This document shows, in pieces, positions 7,599 to 17,608 of a stretch of DNA of 64,000 bases (its first letter is position 1; each line of letters starts with the position of its first letter). The stretch is taken from positions 3,004,001-3,068,000 of the forward strand of contig NZ_JAUCBR010000004.1 of assembly GCF_034676725.1 (NCBI RefSeq). The letters run 5' to 3'. The position numbers were made by a program, and so were the translations under genes. The DNA comes from Denitromonas sp. GTDB lineage: Bacteria > Pseudomonadota > Gammaproteobacteria > Burkholderiales > Rhodocyclaceae. The notes under the pieces were generated by a model. It searched no databases, was not told where the DNA came from, and was given only the letters and a program-made list of their open reading frames with translations.

Positions 7599-8399
7599 CT
7601 ATTTGGGCGGGGCGATGCGGTCGAGGCGCAGGCGCTCGTGCTCGTCGAACAGGCGGCGGCTGGCGGTGAGCACGGCGGCCAGCGTGCCGAAACCGGTGCC
7701 GACGGTGATGGTGAACATGATCAGGATCTGGTATTTCACCGCCAGCGTGGGCGGCGCGCCGGCCAGGATCTGGCCGGTCATCATGCCGGGCAGGCTGACG
7801 ATGCCGGCGGCGGCCATGCCGTTGATGATGGGGATCATGCCGCTGCGCATGGCGTCGCGGCGCGCCTCGCCAATGGCCGCCTGCCAGCGGTGGCCGAGCA
7901 TCAGCCGGTTCTCGATCAGCGCGCGCTGGCGCCACACCGCGTCGGTGAGGCGGTCGAGGCCGATGGCGATGCCGGTCATGGTGTTGCCCAGCATCATGCC
8001 GAGCAGGGGGATGGCGTATTGCGGGGTGTACCAGGGCTCGGGGCCGATGATGGCTACCAGGGTCAGCACGGTGACGCTGAAGGCCGAGATGAACATCGAC
8101 AGCGTGCCGATGCCGAAGGCCCAGCCGCCGGTGAGCCGGCGCTTTTGCCGCGCGGTGACTTCGCGTCCGGCCATCAGCAGCATGACCAGCGCCATCAGTG
8201 CGATCCACGGCAGCGCGGCGACCGAGAACAGGGCTTCGAGCACCAGCCCGATGAGGCTCAGCTGCACCACCGTGCGCAGCGCGGCGATCAGCATGGTCTT
8301 GCCGACATCGAGCCGGGCCAGCAGGGTACAGCCGGCCAGTGCCAGCACCAGGGCCGCGCCGAGCGCCAGTTGCCACCAGGCCAGGTCGATCAGCTGCAT
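7599..8399 (-). CDS. fetB: ABC transporter permease, FetB/YbbM type
   Basis: 266-residue integral membrane protein of the UPF0014/FetB family with about seven hydrophobic segments. Conserved stretches include ALRTVVQLSLIG near residue 40, MLGNTMTGIAIGLDR near residue 140 and SLPGMMTGQILAG near residue 205. The E. coli pair FetAB exports iron and helps peroxide resistance. Substrate here is inferred from the family. The start was taken at MQLIDLAWW, which overlaps the end of the ATPase gene by 10 bases, so the two are coupled. A plausible link with the neighbouring copper/NO genes is metal or oxidative stress, but nothing in the sequence proves it. Confidence 0.8.
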   Translation of the reverse strand: MQLIDLAWWQLALGAALVLALAGCTLLARLDVGKTMLIAALRTVVQLSLIGLVLEALFSVAALPWIALMALVMLLMAGREVTARQKRRLTGGWAFGIGTLSMFISAFSVTVLTLVAIIGPEPWYTPQYAIPLLGMMLGNTMTGIAIGLDRLTDAVWRQRALIENRLMLGHRWQAAIGEARRDAMRSGMIPIINGMAAAGIVSLPGMMTGQILAGAPPTLAVKYQILIMFTITVGTGFGTLAAVLTASRRLFDEHERLRLDRIAPPK

Positions 8400-9052
8400 G
8401 GGGCGGTCTCCAGCCGGTGGCCGGCGATGCGCAGGTGGGCGTCGGCCACCCGGCCGATCTGCTGCGGGTCGTGCGCAACCCACAGCACGGGCCAGTCATG
8501 GCGCTTGATCAGGTCGGTCAGCCAGGCTTCGACCCGCGCAGTGGTGTCGGGGTCGAGGTTGGCGGTGGGCTCGTCGAGGAGCAGGGCGCGCGGGCGGTGG
8601 GCGACCGTGCGCAGCAGGGCGAGGCGTTGCTTCTCGCCGGACGACAGCCGGCTCACCTGCCAGCCCAGCGTCTCTGGTCCGAAGCCGAGTGCCGCGAGGT
8701 CGTCCGCGGTACCGTCGGGGAAATGCGCGCCGACGGTGTCGGCCCACCACTGGCTGTCGGCCGGCACCATCATCACGGCGCGTCGCCACAGGTGCCCGCG
8801 TACGTGCGCCTGCGCCATGTCGCCGAGGCACACGCTCCCCGTGTGCGGATCGAGATTGGCCAGCGCACGCAGCAGGCGGCTCTTGCCCGAGCCGGACGGG
8901 CCCGACAGCGCCAGGATGTGGCCGGGCGGGATGTCGAGCGACACATCGGTCAGCTCGCCCGCACAGAGGTCGCGGGCGGTGAGGGCGGCAGCGTCGGGGG
9001 GCGGCATGGGGGTGGGGAGAGTCGGTGGAGTGCCCATCATACCTGTCGGCAT
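8390..9052 (-). CDS. fetA: ABC transporter ATP-binding protein, FetA/YbbL type
   Basis: Up to 220 residues with Walker A GPSGSGKS, Q-loop region VPADSQWW, signature LSSGEKQRLAL, Walker B ALLLDEPTANLD and switch His in WVAHD. It is the nucleotide-binding partner of the FetB-type permease directly downstream, with which it overlaps. The start is uncertain: ATGs at 9052, 9040, 9037 and 9007 are all in frame and none has a strong ribosome binding site, so the proline-rich first 15-20 residues may not be real. Confidence 0.8.
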   Translation of the reverse strand: MPTGMMGTPPTLPTPMPPPDAAALTARDLCAGELTDVSLDIPPGHILALSGPSGSGKSRLLRALANLDPHTGSVCLGDMAQAHVRGHLWRRAVMMVPADSQWWADTVGAHFPDGTADDLAALGFGPETLGWQVSRLSSGEKQRLALLRTVAHRPRALLLDEPTANLDPDTTARVEAWLTDLIKRHDWPVLWVAHDPQQIGRVADAHLRIAGHRLETAPCS

Positions 9053-9470
9053 TGCGGGGCGTGCCGCGCCGGGCGGATGTTGGTTTGTCGCCGGCGGAAT
9101 GTCGACGCGCGGAGTGAGCGGGATTTAAAACCCGTCGTTTTTCAGCGATTTGTAAGTCAGGTTATTTCCTTCAAGTGGAAAGGTAAATGTTTCAAATGGG
9201 CGAGTAAATAATAAAAGCCAAATAAATCAATCGCATGAAATAGCAGGGCGTCGCTTGTTAAGCGGTTTTTCAGCGTGTGTTTTCTTGGCCTGCTTCCTAC
9301 GTGTTTCCCGCATTCTCGTTTGCCCTAGCTTGTGAATTTCTACGGCCGGACGAGAATCTCCGGCGCTGTCGTTTTTCCCCCTTGTCGATGACCGGATTGC
9401 AGGTCCCCGCCGCCAGCCCGTTGGGCACCGGCGAGCGTACGCATGCAACGCGTCTGGAGAAAGTGCCTAT
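9053..9470. other. 418-bp intergenic region upstream of the TRAP permease genes
   Basis: I see no convincing gene here; a 73-codon frame on the minus strand lacks coding character. The part from about 9120 to 9260 is clearly richer in A and T than its surroundings and probably holds the promoters for fetA (minus) and for the TRAP permeases (plus). A small palindrome ATTTAAAA/CCC with GGG lies near 9120-9132. The ribosome binding site GAGAAAG precedes the TRAP gene. Confidence 0.4.
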
Positions 9471-10018
9471 ATGAAACACCTGTTGTTGCTGGCGCGTTGC
9501 ATTGATGGACTGAATGCGCGCGTGGGCCGGCTGGCCATCTGGCTGGTGCTGGTCATGACCGTGATCAGCGCCGGTAATGCGCTGAGTCGCTACGGTTTCA
9601 ACCTGAGCTCCAATGCGATGCTCGAAGTGCAGTGGTATCTCTTTTCGGCGGTGTTCCTGCTCTGTGCCGGCGCCACCTTGCTCAACAATGCGCATGTGCG
9701 CATCGACCTCATCTCCAGCAAGGTGTCCGCGCGCACCCGCAACTGGGTGGATGTGGTCGGCATCATCTTCTTCCTCATTCCGGTGGCCGTGATGATCGCG
9801 GTGATGTCGTGGCCGGAATTCCTTGCCTCCTTCATGCAGAACGAACAGTCGTCCAACGCCGGTGGCCTGGTGCGCTGGCCGGTGCGCCTGCTGATTCCGG
9901 TCGGCTTCGGGCTGCTGGCGCTGCAGGCCCTGTCGGAGCTGATCAAGCGGATCGCCTTTCTGACCGGCCACGGGCCCGACCCGCTGGAAAAATCCCCGTC
10001 TGACCAAGGAGCGACGGC

Positions 10019-10022
<4 letters not shown>
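9471..10022 (+). CDS. dctQ: TRAP transporter small permease (DctQ)
   Basis: 183 residues with four predicted membrane segments, the DctQ small subunit of a tripartite ATP-independent periplasmic transporter. These use a sodium or proton gradient to import carboxylates and similar solutes with an external binding protein. It overlaps dctM by ATGA, so the two are coupled. There is no binding-protein gene next to it. A TakP-like binding protein at 50.2 kb is of the class usually paired with this permease type and is a candidate partner. Confidence 0.85.
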
Positions 10023-11530
<1,508 letters not shown>

Positions 11531-11536
11531 CCGACG

Positions 11537-11572
11537 ACAACGGGCACGAGGCGATCGTGCCCGTTGTTTTTT
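11537..11572 (+). terminator. Rho-independent terminator after dctM
   Basis: A perfect 13-bp stem (ACAACGGGCACGA at 11537-11549 with its complement at 11555-11567), a five-base loop and a run of Ts to 11572. It would end dctQM; the A-rich left side could also serve the convergent ABM gene. Confidence 0.9.
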
Positions 11573-11919
11573 CAGCCGGCGTGATGCGCCCGGGAATCGG
11601 CCGGCGCCTGCGCGCGGTCGGTCAGGCCATAGTCGCGCTCCACGGTCGCCACGCGTAGCCGGTAGTCGGCAAATACCCGCTGCCGGCCCGTGGCCTGCGC
11701 CGCGCGATGGGCTTCGAGCGTGCGCCACCGCGCGATGGCTGCCTCGTCGCGCCAGAACGATAGCGACAGCAGTTTGCCGGGCTGGCTCAGGCTCTCGAAG
11801 CGCTCGATGGAGAGGAAGCCGTCGATGGTCTCGAGGGCCGGGCGCAGCGCGGCGGCGATGTCCAGATAGGTGTGGCGCGCGTCGGGCGCGGGGATGGCTT
11901 CGAAGATGACGGCCAGCAT
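11572..11919 (-). CDS. Antibiotic biosynthesis monooxygenase (ABM) family protein
   Basis: 115 residues with the ABM dimeric alpha/beta-barrel pattern: an opening strand MLAVIFEAIP, the helix-strand unit TIDGFLSIERFESLS, then LLSLSFWRDEAAIARWR and HRAAQATGRQRVFADYRLRV. Family members include small oxygenases and haem-degrading enzymes, but many have no known reaction, and no haem ligand can be assigned here. The start lies two bases after the stop of the NIPSNAP gene, so the pair is an operon facing the divergent ArsR-type regulator. Confidence 0.8.
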   Translation of the reverse strand: MLAVIFEAIPAPDARHTYLDIAAALRPALETIDGFLSIERFESLSQPGKLLSLSFWRDEAAIARWRTLEAHRAAQATGRQRVFADYRLRVATVERDYGLTDRAQAPADSRAHHAG

Positions 11920-11921
11920 GC

Positions 11922-12257
11922 TCAGGCCGCCTGCTGCGGGGGTTGGCAGAAGGTGCTTGCCACGGTGTCGAGAAAGCTGCGTTCTTCGCGCAGGATGAAG
12001 CGCTTCGCCTGCGCGAAGGCAAAGTTGGCACGCCCCTCGGCGTCGTCGCGCAAGCGTGCGCGGTAGCGTTCGTAGGCAGCCAGGCTGTCGAAGCCGATCA
12101 GGCCCCAGGCAATGTCGTTGGTGCCCTCGTGCGGCAGAAAGTAGCCGAGCAGGTGGCCGCCGCAGCGCGGGATGACGCGGCCCCAGTTTTCTGCATAGAT
12201 CTGGAAGGCCTCGCGCTGGAAAGGGTCGAGCTGGTAGCGGATGAAACAGGTGAGCAT
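11922..12257 (-). CDS. NIPSNAP family protein
   Basis: 111-residue dimeric alpha/beta-barrel protein of the NIPSNAP family. It opens with MLTCFIRYQLDPFQREAFQIY and contains the family motif GHLLGYFLPHEGTNDIAWGLIGFDSLAAYERYR. The biochemical role of bacterial NIPSNAP proteins is not established. It is the first gene of a two-gene unit with the ABM protein and is divergent from an ArsR-type regulator, whose palindrome sits in the 76-base gap between them. Confidence 0.8.
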   Translation of the reverse strand: MLTCFIRYQLDPFQREAFQIYAENWGRVIPRCGGHLLGYFLPHEGTNDIAWGLIGFDSLAAYERYRARLRDDAEGRANFAFAQAKRFILREERSFLDTVASTFCQPPQQAA

Positions 12258-12311
12258 GGTCGTGACTCCGGCGTGAATGACGCCCTCACGATAGCCAATT
12301 GAAGTGCGTGA

Positions 12312-12335
12312 ATGGTTCGTCTACGATCGAACCAT
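12312..12335. promoter_or_regulatory. Perfect 8-8-8 palindrome over the regulator start codon, probable operator
   Basis: ATGGTTCG (12312-12319), eight spacer bases, then CGAACCAT (12328-12335). The right arm runs into the ATG of the ArsR-type gene at 12334. Its position and symmetry fit a dimeric winged-helix repressor controlling itself and the divergent NIPSNAP/ABM pair. Confidence 0.6.
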
Positions 12336-13017
12336 GAAAGACGGCCCCAACATTGCCCGCATTGCCGCGCTCATTGGCGACCCCGCGCGCGCCGACATTC
12401 TCACCGCGCTGATGGCCGACCGCGCGCTGACCGCCACCGAGCTGGCGGGGATTGCCGGCGTCACCAAGCAGACCGTCAGCGCGCATCTGGCCAAGCTGGT
12501 CGATGCCCGGCTGATCGAGGTGGCGGCGCAGGGGCGGCACCGTTATTTCCGCCTCGCCGGGCGGGATGTGGCGCAGCTGCTCGAATCGTTGATGGGCGTG
12601 GCCTTTCGCACCGGCGCCGTGCGCCTGCGCTCGAGTCCGCGCGAACCGGCGCTGCGCAAGGCCCGGGTGTGCTACGACCACCTCGCCGGCGAGCTGGCGG
12701 TGGCGGCCTTTGAGGCCATGTTGATGCGCGGCTGGTTTATTGCCCGCATCGGTGAGTTGGACCTGACCGACACCGGGCGGGCAGAGCTGGCGCGGCTCGG
12801 CATCGATGTGTCGTCACCGGCATCGGGTCGCCGCCCGGCCTGCCGCATGTGCCTGGACTGGGGCGAACGCCGCCACCACCTCGCCGGTGCCGTCGGCGCC
12901 GCCGTGCTGCAGCATGTACTTGATGCCGGCTGGGCCCGGCGCCTGCCCGATAGCCGGGTGGTGGCCTTCAACCCGTGGGGCGAAAAGGCGTTTCGCGAGG
13001 TGTTTCTGCTGGACTGA
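12334..13017 (+). CDS. ArsR-type winged-helix transcriptional regulator
   Basis: 227 residues. The N-terminal part is an ArsR-family winged helix: IARIAALIGDPARADILTAL, recognition helix TKQTVSAHLAKLVDARLIE and wing QGRHRYFRL, followed by DVAQLLESL. A C-terminal half of about 120 residues contains ACRMCLDWGERRHHLAGAVG, in which two cysteines and a His pair could bind metal or haem, but this is only a suggestion. I chose the ATG at 12334; a GTG at 12304 is in frame. It is divergent from the NIPSNAP/ABM pair, its likely target. Confidence 0.8.
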   Translation: MKDGPNIARIAALIGDPARADILTALMADRALTATELAGIAGVTKQTVSAHLAKLVDARLIEVAAQGRHRYFRLAGRDVAQLLESLMGVAFRTGAVRLRSSPREPALRKARVCYDHLAGELAVAAFEAMLMRGWFIARIGELDLTDTGRAELARLGIDVSSPASGRRPACRMCLDWGERRHHLAGAVGAAVLQHVLDAGWARRLPDSRVVAFNPWGEKAFREVFLLD

Positions 13018-13260
13018 TCAGCGCCGGCGGAAGATCAGCTCGACCACCCACCACAGCACGCCGATGGCGGCACCGAGCGCGCCCGCGATGGTGCCGAACA
13101 TGGCTGTCAGCGCCAGCCCGGTGGGTGTGACGTCGTCCGGTCCGAACTGATTGAAGAACCACAAGGGCGCGGCGGTGAGCGTGCCGAGGATCAGGCTGGT
13201 CAGCACAATCTTGATGCCGGTGCGGACATCGCTGCGGTAGAAATTGGAGATCGGGTTCAC
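13018..13260 (-). CDS. Small two-segment membrane protein of unknown function
   Basis: 80 residues starting at GTG. Two hydrophobic segments (GIKIVLTSLILGTLTAAPLW and, after an acidic loop FGPDDVTP, a segment ending AAIGVLWWVVELIF) are flanked by arginines, with a C-terminal RRR. I do not recognise a family. Its stop abuts the stop of the ArsR-type gene, so it is convergent and separately transcribed. Confidence 0.55.
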   Translation of the reverse strand: MNPISNFYRSDVRTGIKIVLTSLILGTLTAAPLWFFNQFGPDDVTPTGLALTAMFGTIAGALGAAIGVLWWVVELIFRRR

Positions 13261-13445
13261 GGCGCGTTTCCGGGGAGGTCGTGGGGCGACGATACCGGAG
13301 CGGTCGCGGTGGCGGTTTGATCAAAGTCGAGAATCGGTGCACGGCGCGTGCGCGATCCGGCGTATTCGCACGGCCGGTCGGTGGTGCGTGGCGCAATTCT
13401 GGGGGCGGGGGCGATTTTCCGACTTCCCCGCCGGCGTCTGCCGGG

Positions 13446-13784
13446 CTAGCCCCGCGTGCCCTTCACGAAGGCGATCGACGCCTGGAAGACCTCGATATCC
13501 TGCGCATAGTCCGCGGCGTCGGCGCGGTCGATCTGCACCCACTCCCGCGAACTCGGCATGCCGCGTGGCTGGAACGGCACCACGTCGCCCCGCGAGAACT
13601 GCAGCTCCACCGCCGTCGCCGCCGGCACACGGATGCCGATGCCGTTGCCGCTGATGCAGGCGAACATCTTGTCGGACACCAGATAGGCGTCGAGTCCGCC
13701 GATATTTTTTGCTTTGACGCCAGGCAGCTTGAGGAGCACATCGTCGATGAGCTGCTTTCGGGTGGCGGGGATACGGGTAGTCAA
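13446..13784 (-). CDS. Small protein, possibly TfoX N-terminal-like fold
   Basis: About 112 residues from a TTG start with a GGAG site six bases upstream. A longer frame reaching to 13988 exists, but its extra residues are low-complexity and probably not translated. The core (KNIGGLDAYLVSDKMFACIS, then GNGIGIRVPAATAVELQFSR and a Pro/Gly-containing PFQPRGMPSSREWVQID) has the look of the TfoX N-terminal or YjbR class of small domains, which lack a proven enzymatic role. I would keep it as hypothetical. Confidence 0.55.
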   Translation of the reverse strand: MTTRIPATRKQLIDDVLLKLPGVKAKNIGGLDAYLVSDKMFACISGNGIGIRVPAATAVELQFSRGDVVPFQPRGMPSSREWVQIDRADAADYAQDIEVFQASIAFVKGTRG

Positions 13785-14052
13785 GGGCGCTCCGTTGTGT
13801 TGCTGAAAAAACCGAATACCTGTCGTGATACGCGAGCACGGCCAGGGGTGCAAGGGATTTGTGTGAAGGCGGGCGGCTGGCGGGGGGCGATGAGGTGATG
13901 AATTTCGCGTCTGGCTCCGCCGGCCCTTTCCGCCCGGGGCGGCGGTTGCGAACAACACGACGATGCCGAGTCTGCGCCGCATCGGCAACGGTATCGTCGC
14001 AGAATGACGAGCGCGCCCCGGGAGGCGCGCGCGTCTTTGCTGGTGGGGCCGG

Positions 14053-14565
14053 TCAGTGACGCAGTTTTCGCATGCGCTCGGCGGGGGTGATGATGTCGGT
14101 GAGGCGGATGCCGAATTTTTCGTTCACCACCACCACCTCACCCTGCGCGATGAGCGTGCCGTTGACCAGCACGTCCATCGGTTCGCCGGCGAGGCCGTCG
14201 AGTTCGACGACGGAGCCGTGGGCGAGCTGCAACAGGTTGCGGATGGACAGCTTGGTGCGGCCGAGCTCGACGGTGATCTGGACGGGGATGTCGAGGATCA
14301 TGTCGAGGTCGTTGTTGCCGCCCGCGCCGCTGCGCTCGGCCCCGAAGTCGGGGAAGAGCTGGCTGGCGGGTTTGGCCTGGTAGGGCGACTCGCCTTCGGC
14401 CGCGGCGGCGGCGAGGTCGGCGGCGGCCTGTTCCTGCATGGCGGCGGCCCAGGGGTCATCGTCGGCCTCGGCCGCGGGTTTGGCTTCGGCGTCGGACTGT
14501 TCTTCCATGGCCGCGGCCCAATCGTCGTCGGAGACCTGGTTTTCGTCGGTGTCGGTATCAGCCAT
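14053..14565 (-). CDS. fliN: Flagellar motor switch protein FliN
   Basis: 170 residues. The C-terminal SpoA domain (LDIPVQITVELGRTKLSIRN to the end) is canonical FliN, part of the cytoplasmic C-ring that switches motor direction and anchors the export ATPase complex. The N-terminal 75 residues are an acidic, alanine-rich extension containing two similar DDxWAAAM elements (DDDWAAAMEEQ and DDPWAAAMQEQ). It overlaps fliM by eight bases and is the last gene of the operon here; fliO, P, Q and R are not next to it. Confidence 0.95.
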   Translation of the reverse strand: MADTDTDENQVSDDDWAAAMEEQSDAEAKPAAEADDDPWAAAMQEQAAADLAAAAAEGESPYQAKPASQLFPDFGAERSGAGGNNDLDMILDIPVQITVELGRTKLSIRNLLQLAHGSVVELDGLAGEPMDVLVNGTLIAQGEVVVVNEKFGIRLTDIITPAERMRKLRH

Positions 14566-15568
14566 TGTGTGCTCCCGATGGCAGGGTGTCGGTGTTTTCG
14601 TCGGAGGAGATCATCCGTTCGACCTTGATGGCGTACTGGCCGTTGTGGACACCGTAGTGGCCTTCCAGCACGGGGACGCCGTCGACTTCGGCCCGGATCA
14701 ACTCTTCCACGTCGAGGGGGATGACATCGCCGACGCGCATGTTGACGATGTCGCGCAGGCTGACGGTGGCATGCCCGAGGTTGCAGGTGAGCTTGACCTC
14801 CGCCGTCTTCAGCTGGCGGGTCATGGTGCCGATCCAGCGCTTGTCCTGCGTGATGTGATCGCTCTGCATGGTCGAGTAGAGCGTCTCGCGGATCGGCTCG
14901 AGCATGGAGTAGGGGAAACAGATGTGCATGTCGGCCTGCGCGCCGCCGAGTTCGAGCGAGAACACGGTCGACACCACGATCTCGGAGGGCGTGGCGATGT
15001 TGGCGAACTGCGAGTTCATCTCCGAGCGCAGGTACTCGAGCTTGAGGGCATACACCGGCGCCCACGCGCGCTCGTATTCGGCGAACACGGTGTTGAGCAT
15101 GCCCATGATGATGCGCTGCTCGGTGGCGGTGAAGTCGCGCCCCTCGACCCGGGTGTGGAAGCGCCCGTCGCCGCCGAACATGTTGTCGACCACCAGGAAC
15201 ACCAAGTTCGGGTCGAACACGATGAGGCCGGTGCCGCGCAGCGGTTTGGCGGTGACCAGGTTGAGGTTGGTGGGCACCACCAGGTTGCGCACGAACTCGC
15301 TGTATTTCTGCACCTTGATCGTGCCGACGGAGATCTCGGCGTTGCGGTGCATGTAGTTGAACAGCCCGATGCGCAGGTAGCGGGCGAAGCGCTCGTTGAT
15401 GAGCTCCATGGTGGGCATGCGCCCACGCACGATGCGCTCCTGCGTGCCCAGGTTGTAGGCACGAACGCCGCTGCCGTCGTCTTCGTCGGCGTCGGTTTCC
15501 TCGACTTCCCCGGTGACGCCGCGCAGCAGCGCGTCGACTTCGTCCTGGGAGAGAAAATCCGATGACAT
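14558..15568 (-). CDS. fliM: Flagellar motor switch protein FliM
   Basis: 336 residues. The N-terminal CheY-P binding peptide (MSSDFLSQDEVDALLRGV) is followed by the CheC-like middle domain (containing GLIVFDPNLVFLVVDNMFGG) and a C-terminal SpoA domain (VGDVIPLDVEELIRAEVDGV). FliM forms the C-ring together with FliG and FliN and receives the chemotaxis signal. It sits between fliL and fliN in one minus-strand operon. Confidence 0.96.
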   Translation of the reverse strand: MSSDFLSQDEVDALLRGVTGEVEETDADEDDGSGVRAYNLGTQERIVRGRMPTMELINERFARYLRIGLFNYMHRNAEISVGTIKVQKYSEFVRNLVVPTNLNLVTAKPLRGTGLIVFDPNLVFLVVDNMFGGDGRFHTRVEGRDFTATEQRIIMGMLNTVFAEYERAWAPVYALKLEYLRSEMNSQFANIATPSEIVVSTVFSLELGGAQADMHICFPYSMLEPIRETLYSTMQSDHITQDKRWIGTMTRQLKTAEVKLTCNLGHATVSLRDIVNMRVGDVIPLDVEELIRAEVDGVPVLEGHYGVHNGQYAIKVERMISSDENTDTLPSGAHNG

Positions 15569-15589
15569 GGCCCGAGGTGTCCTTTTGCG

Positions 15590-16147
15590 TTACTGCACGA
15601 TCAGCGAGTTGAACAGCACGGACATGACCGGCCCCCATGGGCTCTTGTCACGCCGACGGTCGCTGTCGCGCGGTTTGTCGAAACCCAGCACGTAGTTGGT
15701 GCGGATCATGATCTCTTCGGCCAGTGCCTCGCGGCCTTCGACGGTGGCGATCTCCGAGGGCAGCTTGCTCGAGAGCAGCAGGTTCACCTCGTGGCGGATC
15801 TCCGGCATGTACACCTTGAGCTGGTCGGCCACGGTCTGGTCGACCACCTTGAGCACCAGCACCACCTGCAGGTAGTGGCTGCCTTCGGCCGGGGCGAGGT
15901 TGACCGTGAACGGGTCGAGGTTGACGAAGGTCGGCGGCTTCGAGGTGTCGACGGTCAGCTTGGGCGCCTCGGGTTCGTGGGCCTCGTCGCCGTGGTCGGC
16001 CTTTTTCTTGTTCAGCAGCAGGAAGGCTGCGGCACCGCCGGCGATGACGAGGAGCAGCACCACCACGAGAATGATGATCAGCAGCTTCTTGCTCTTCTTG
16101 GGGGGGGCTTCACCTTCCGCGGGCGGCGTGGCCGGGGCTTTCGACAT
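15590..16147 (-). CDS. fliL: Flagellar basal-body associated protein FliL
   Basis: 185 residues with a short proline- and lysine-rich cytoplasmic tail, one membrane segment (LLIIILVVVLLLVIAGGAAAF, residues about 22-42) and a periplasmic FliL domain containing FVNLDPFTVNLAP. FliL surrounds the stator units and supports torque. It is co-oriented with fliK upstream and fliM downstream. Confidence 0.94.
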   Translation of the reverse strand: MSKAPATPPAEGEAPPKKSKKLLIIILVVVLLLVIAGGAAAFLLLNKKKADHGDEAHEPEAPKLTVDTSKPPTFVNLDPFTVNLAPAEGSHYLQVVLVLKVVDQTVADQLKVYMPEIRHEVNLLLSSKLPSEIATVEGREALAEEIMIRTNYVLGFDKPRDSDRRRDKSPWGPVMSVLFNSLIVQ

Positions 16148-16242
16148 GCATCAATCTCCAGTGAGGATGTGTTGATTATCGATCACGCATTGCACTCCGG
16201 ATGCCGGGAATAGCGGCGGTGGATGCCCCCAATTCCCCGTCC

Positions 16243-17550
16243 TCAGGCGAATGTGTCGATCATTCCTTCGCCGCGCATCAGCCAGGGGCCGCTGCGCGAC
16301 ATCAAGTTCTCTTGCGGCAAATCGGCGCCGCGGGTGCCGCCGGCATGCCGGTGGCCGTGTTGTCCGGTGTCGTCGCGACCGTCGCGGGCGGCGGTGTTGA
16401 CGTTGCTGTCGGCGAGCGTCACGCCGGCTTGTTCGAGCATCTCGCGCAGGCGCGGCATGGCTTGTTCGAGGGCTTCACGCGCGGCCGGCGTGGCGGCGGT
16501 GAATTGCGCCGTGGTGGTGTCGCCGGTAACGGTGAGCGAGATCTCGAGCTTGCCCAGATGTGGCGGCGTGAGGATCAGCTCGGCCTTGCTTTCGTTGCGC
16601 CCGACCAGCCACATCACCCGGTTGCCGACGGCGTCGCCCCAGGTGGCATCGTCGGCCGGGGTGTGGATGTGCATCGGCAGGGCCGCCTGCGTGGCCTGCG
16701 GCCGGTCGGCAGCGGGCACCTGGATGCCGGTCATGGCGGTGTTCAGGCCGGGCGCGGTGGTGTTGCCGGCGGCCGGCGCGTCGGCGCCGAGGGCCGGTGC
16801 CGGTGTGCCGCGAGCGGCGGTGTTGGCGGCCAGCAGCTCGGCAAAATTGGTGGGCCGGGCCTTGGCCGTGCTGATGGCGGCGCCGGTGTCTTCCGGGGCG
16901 GGCGCGGTCAGGCCGGTGGTTTGCTGGCCGGTTTGGGCCGCGCCGCCGTGGCCCTTCTGGCCGAGCAGGTCGGACGCGCTGCCACGCGCCTGGCGTGTCT
17001 GGGCGGCTTGTGTCGTGGCATCGGCAGCGCTGGCCGCCGTTGCGGTTGTGGCGGCGGCCGGGTTTGCCGTGGCGGCGGCAAGGGCTGCCGGTGTGGCGGC
17101 AAGCACTGCCGCGGCGGCGTCGGCCGCGGTGTCGGTTGCCGTGACGAGTGCGGCGTCGGCGCTGGCGGTTTGCTCGGCGGCTTCGGCCGGTGTCGCTTCA
17201 GCGGTTGTTGCAGCTTTGGTGGCGGCGGGGGACGTTCCGTCGGCTGGTGCCTCGGCGGTCTTCTCGGCCGGGCGCTGCGCTGGCTTGGCCGGCGCGTCGG
17301 CCTGCCGGCCCCGGGCGGGCGCGCTCTGGCGCTGGGGCGCCTGGGCGGCTTGTGATGACTGGGTTTGCCGTTCGGCGCTGCGATCGACAGGGCGCTCGGC
17401 CGGGCGTTCCGGGGCGCTCATTTTCTGGTCGAGGGTGCGGGAGAACGTATCTGTTTGTGCCTCGGCGCGGCTGCGTTCGCGCACCGAGCCGTTGCGGGCC
17501 GAGCTGGCGGTGAGCAGTTGCGACAGGGAGGAATTCGCCATTTCAGGCAT
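16243..17550 (-). CDS. fliK: Flagellar hook-length control protein FliK
   Basis: About 435 residues. The first 300 are alanine-, threonine- and glutamine-rich and low in complexity, as expected of the extended ruler part of FliK. The C-terminal domain (ELILTPPHLGKLEISLTV, near residues 325-345) is the conserved substrate-specificity switch domain that acts on FlhB. GGAAG seven bases upstream supports the first ATG; an ATG three codons later is also possible. Confidence 0.9.
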   Translation of the reverse strand: MPEMANSSLSQLLTASSARNGSVRERSRAEAQTDTFSRTLDQKMSAPERPAERPVDRSAERQTQSSQAAQAPQRQSAPARGRQADAPAKPAQRPAEKTAEAPADGTSPAATKAATTAEATPAEAAEQTASADAALVTATDTAADAAAAVLAATPAALAAATANPAAATTATAASAADATTQAAQTRQARGSASDLLGQKGHGGAAQTGQQTTGLTAPAPEDTGAAISTAKARPTNFAELLAANTAARGTPAPALGADAPAAGNTTAPGLNTAMTGIQVPAADRPQATQAALPMHIHTPADDATWGDAVGNRVMWLVGRNESKAELILTPPHLGKLEISLTVTGDTTTAQFTAATPAAREALEQAMPRLREMLEQAGVTLADSNVNTAARDGRDDTGQHGHRHAGGTRGADLPQENLMSRSGPWLMRGEGMIDTFA

Positions 17551-17608
17551 CGCCGTCTTCCTTGAGTGGAATGTTCAGGCGATCTGTTGCAATCCCCGTG
17601 CCAGTGGC

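Noticed and set aside
9227..9448. 73-codon minus-strand frame in the AT-rich gap before dctQ
   Set aside because: No ribosome binding site, atypical composition and no recognisable pattern; kept as intergenic.
13785..14052. Extended N-terminus of the small gene at 13446 (to 13988) and a hairpin at 14011-14030 as the fliN terminator
   Set aside because: The extra residues are low-complexity and the TTG at 13784 has a good ribosome binding site. The hairpin lacks a T-run on the strand that would serve fliN.
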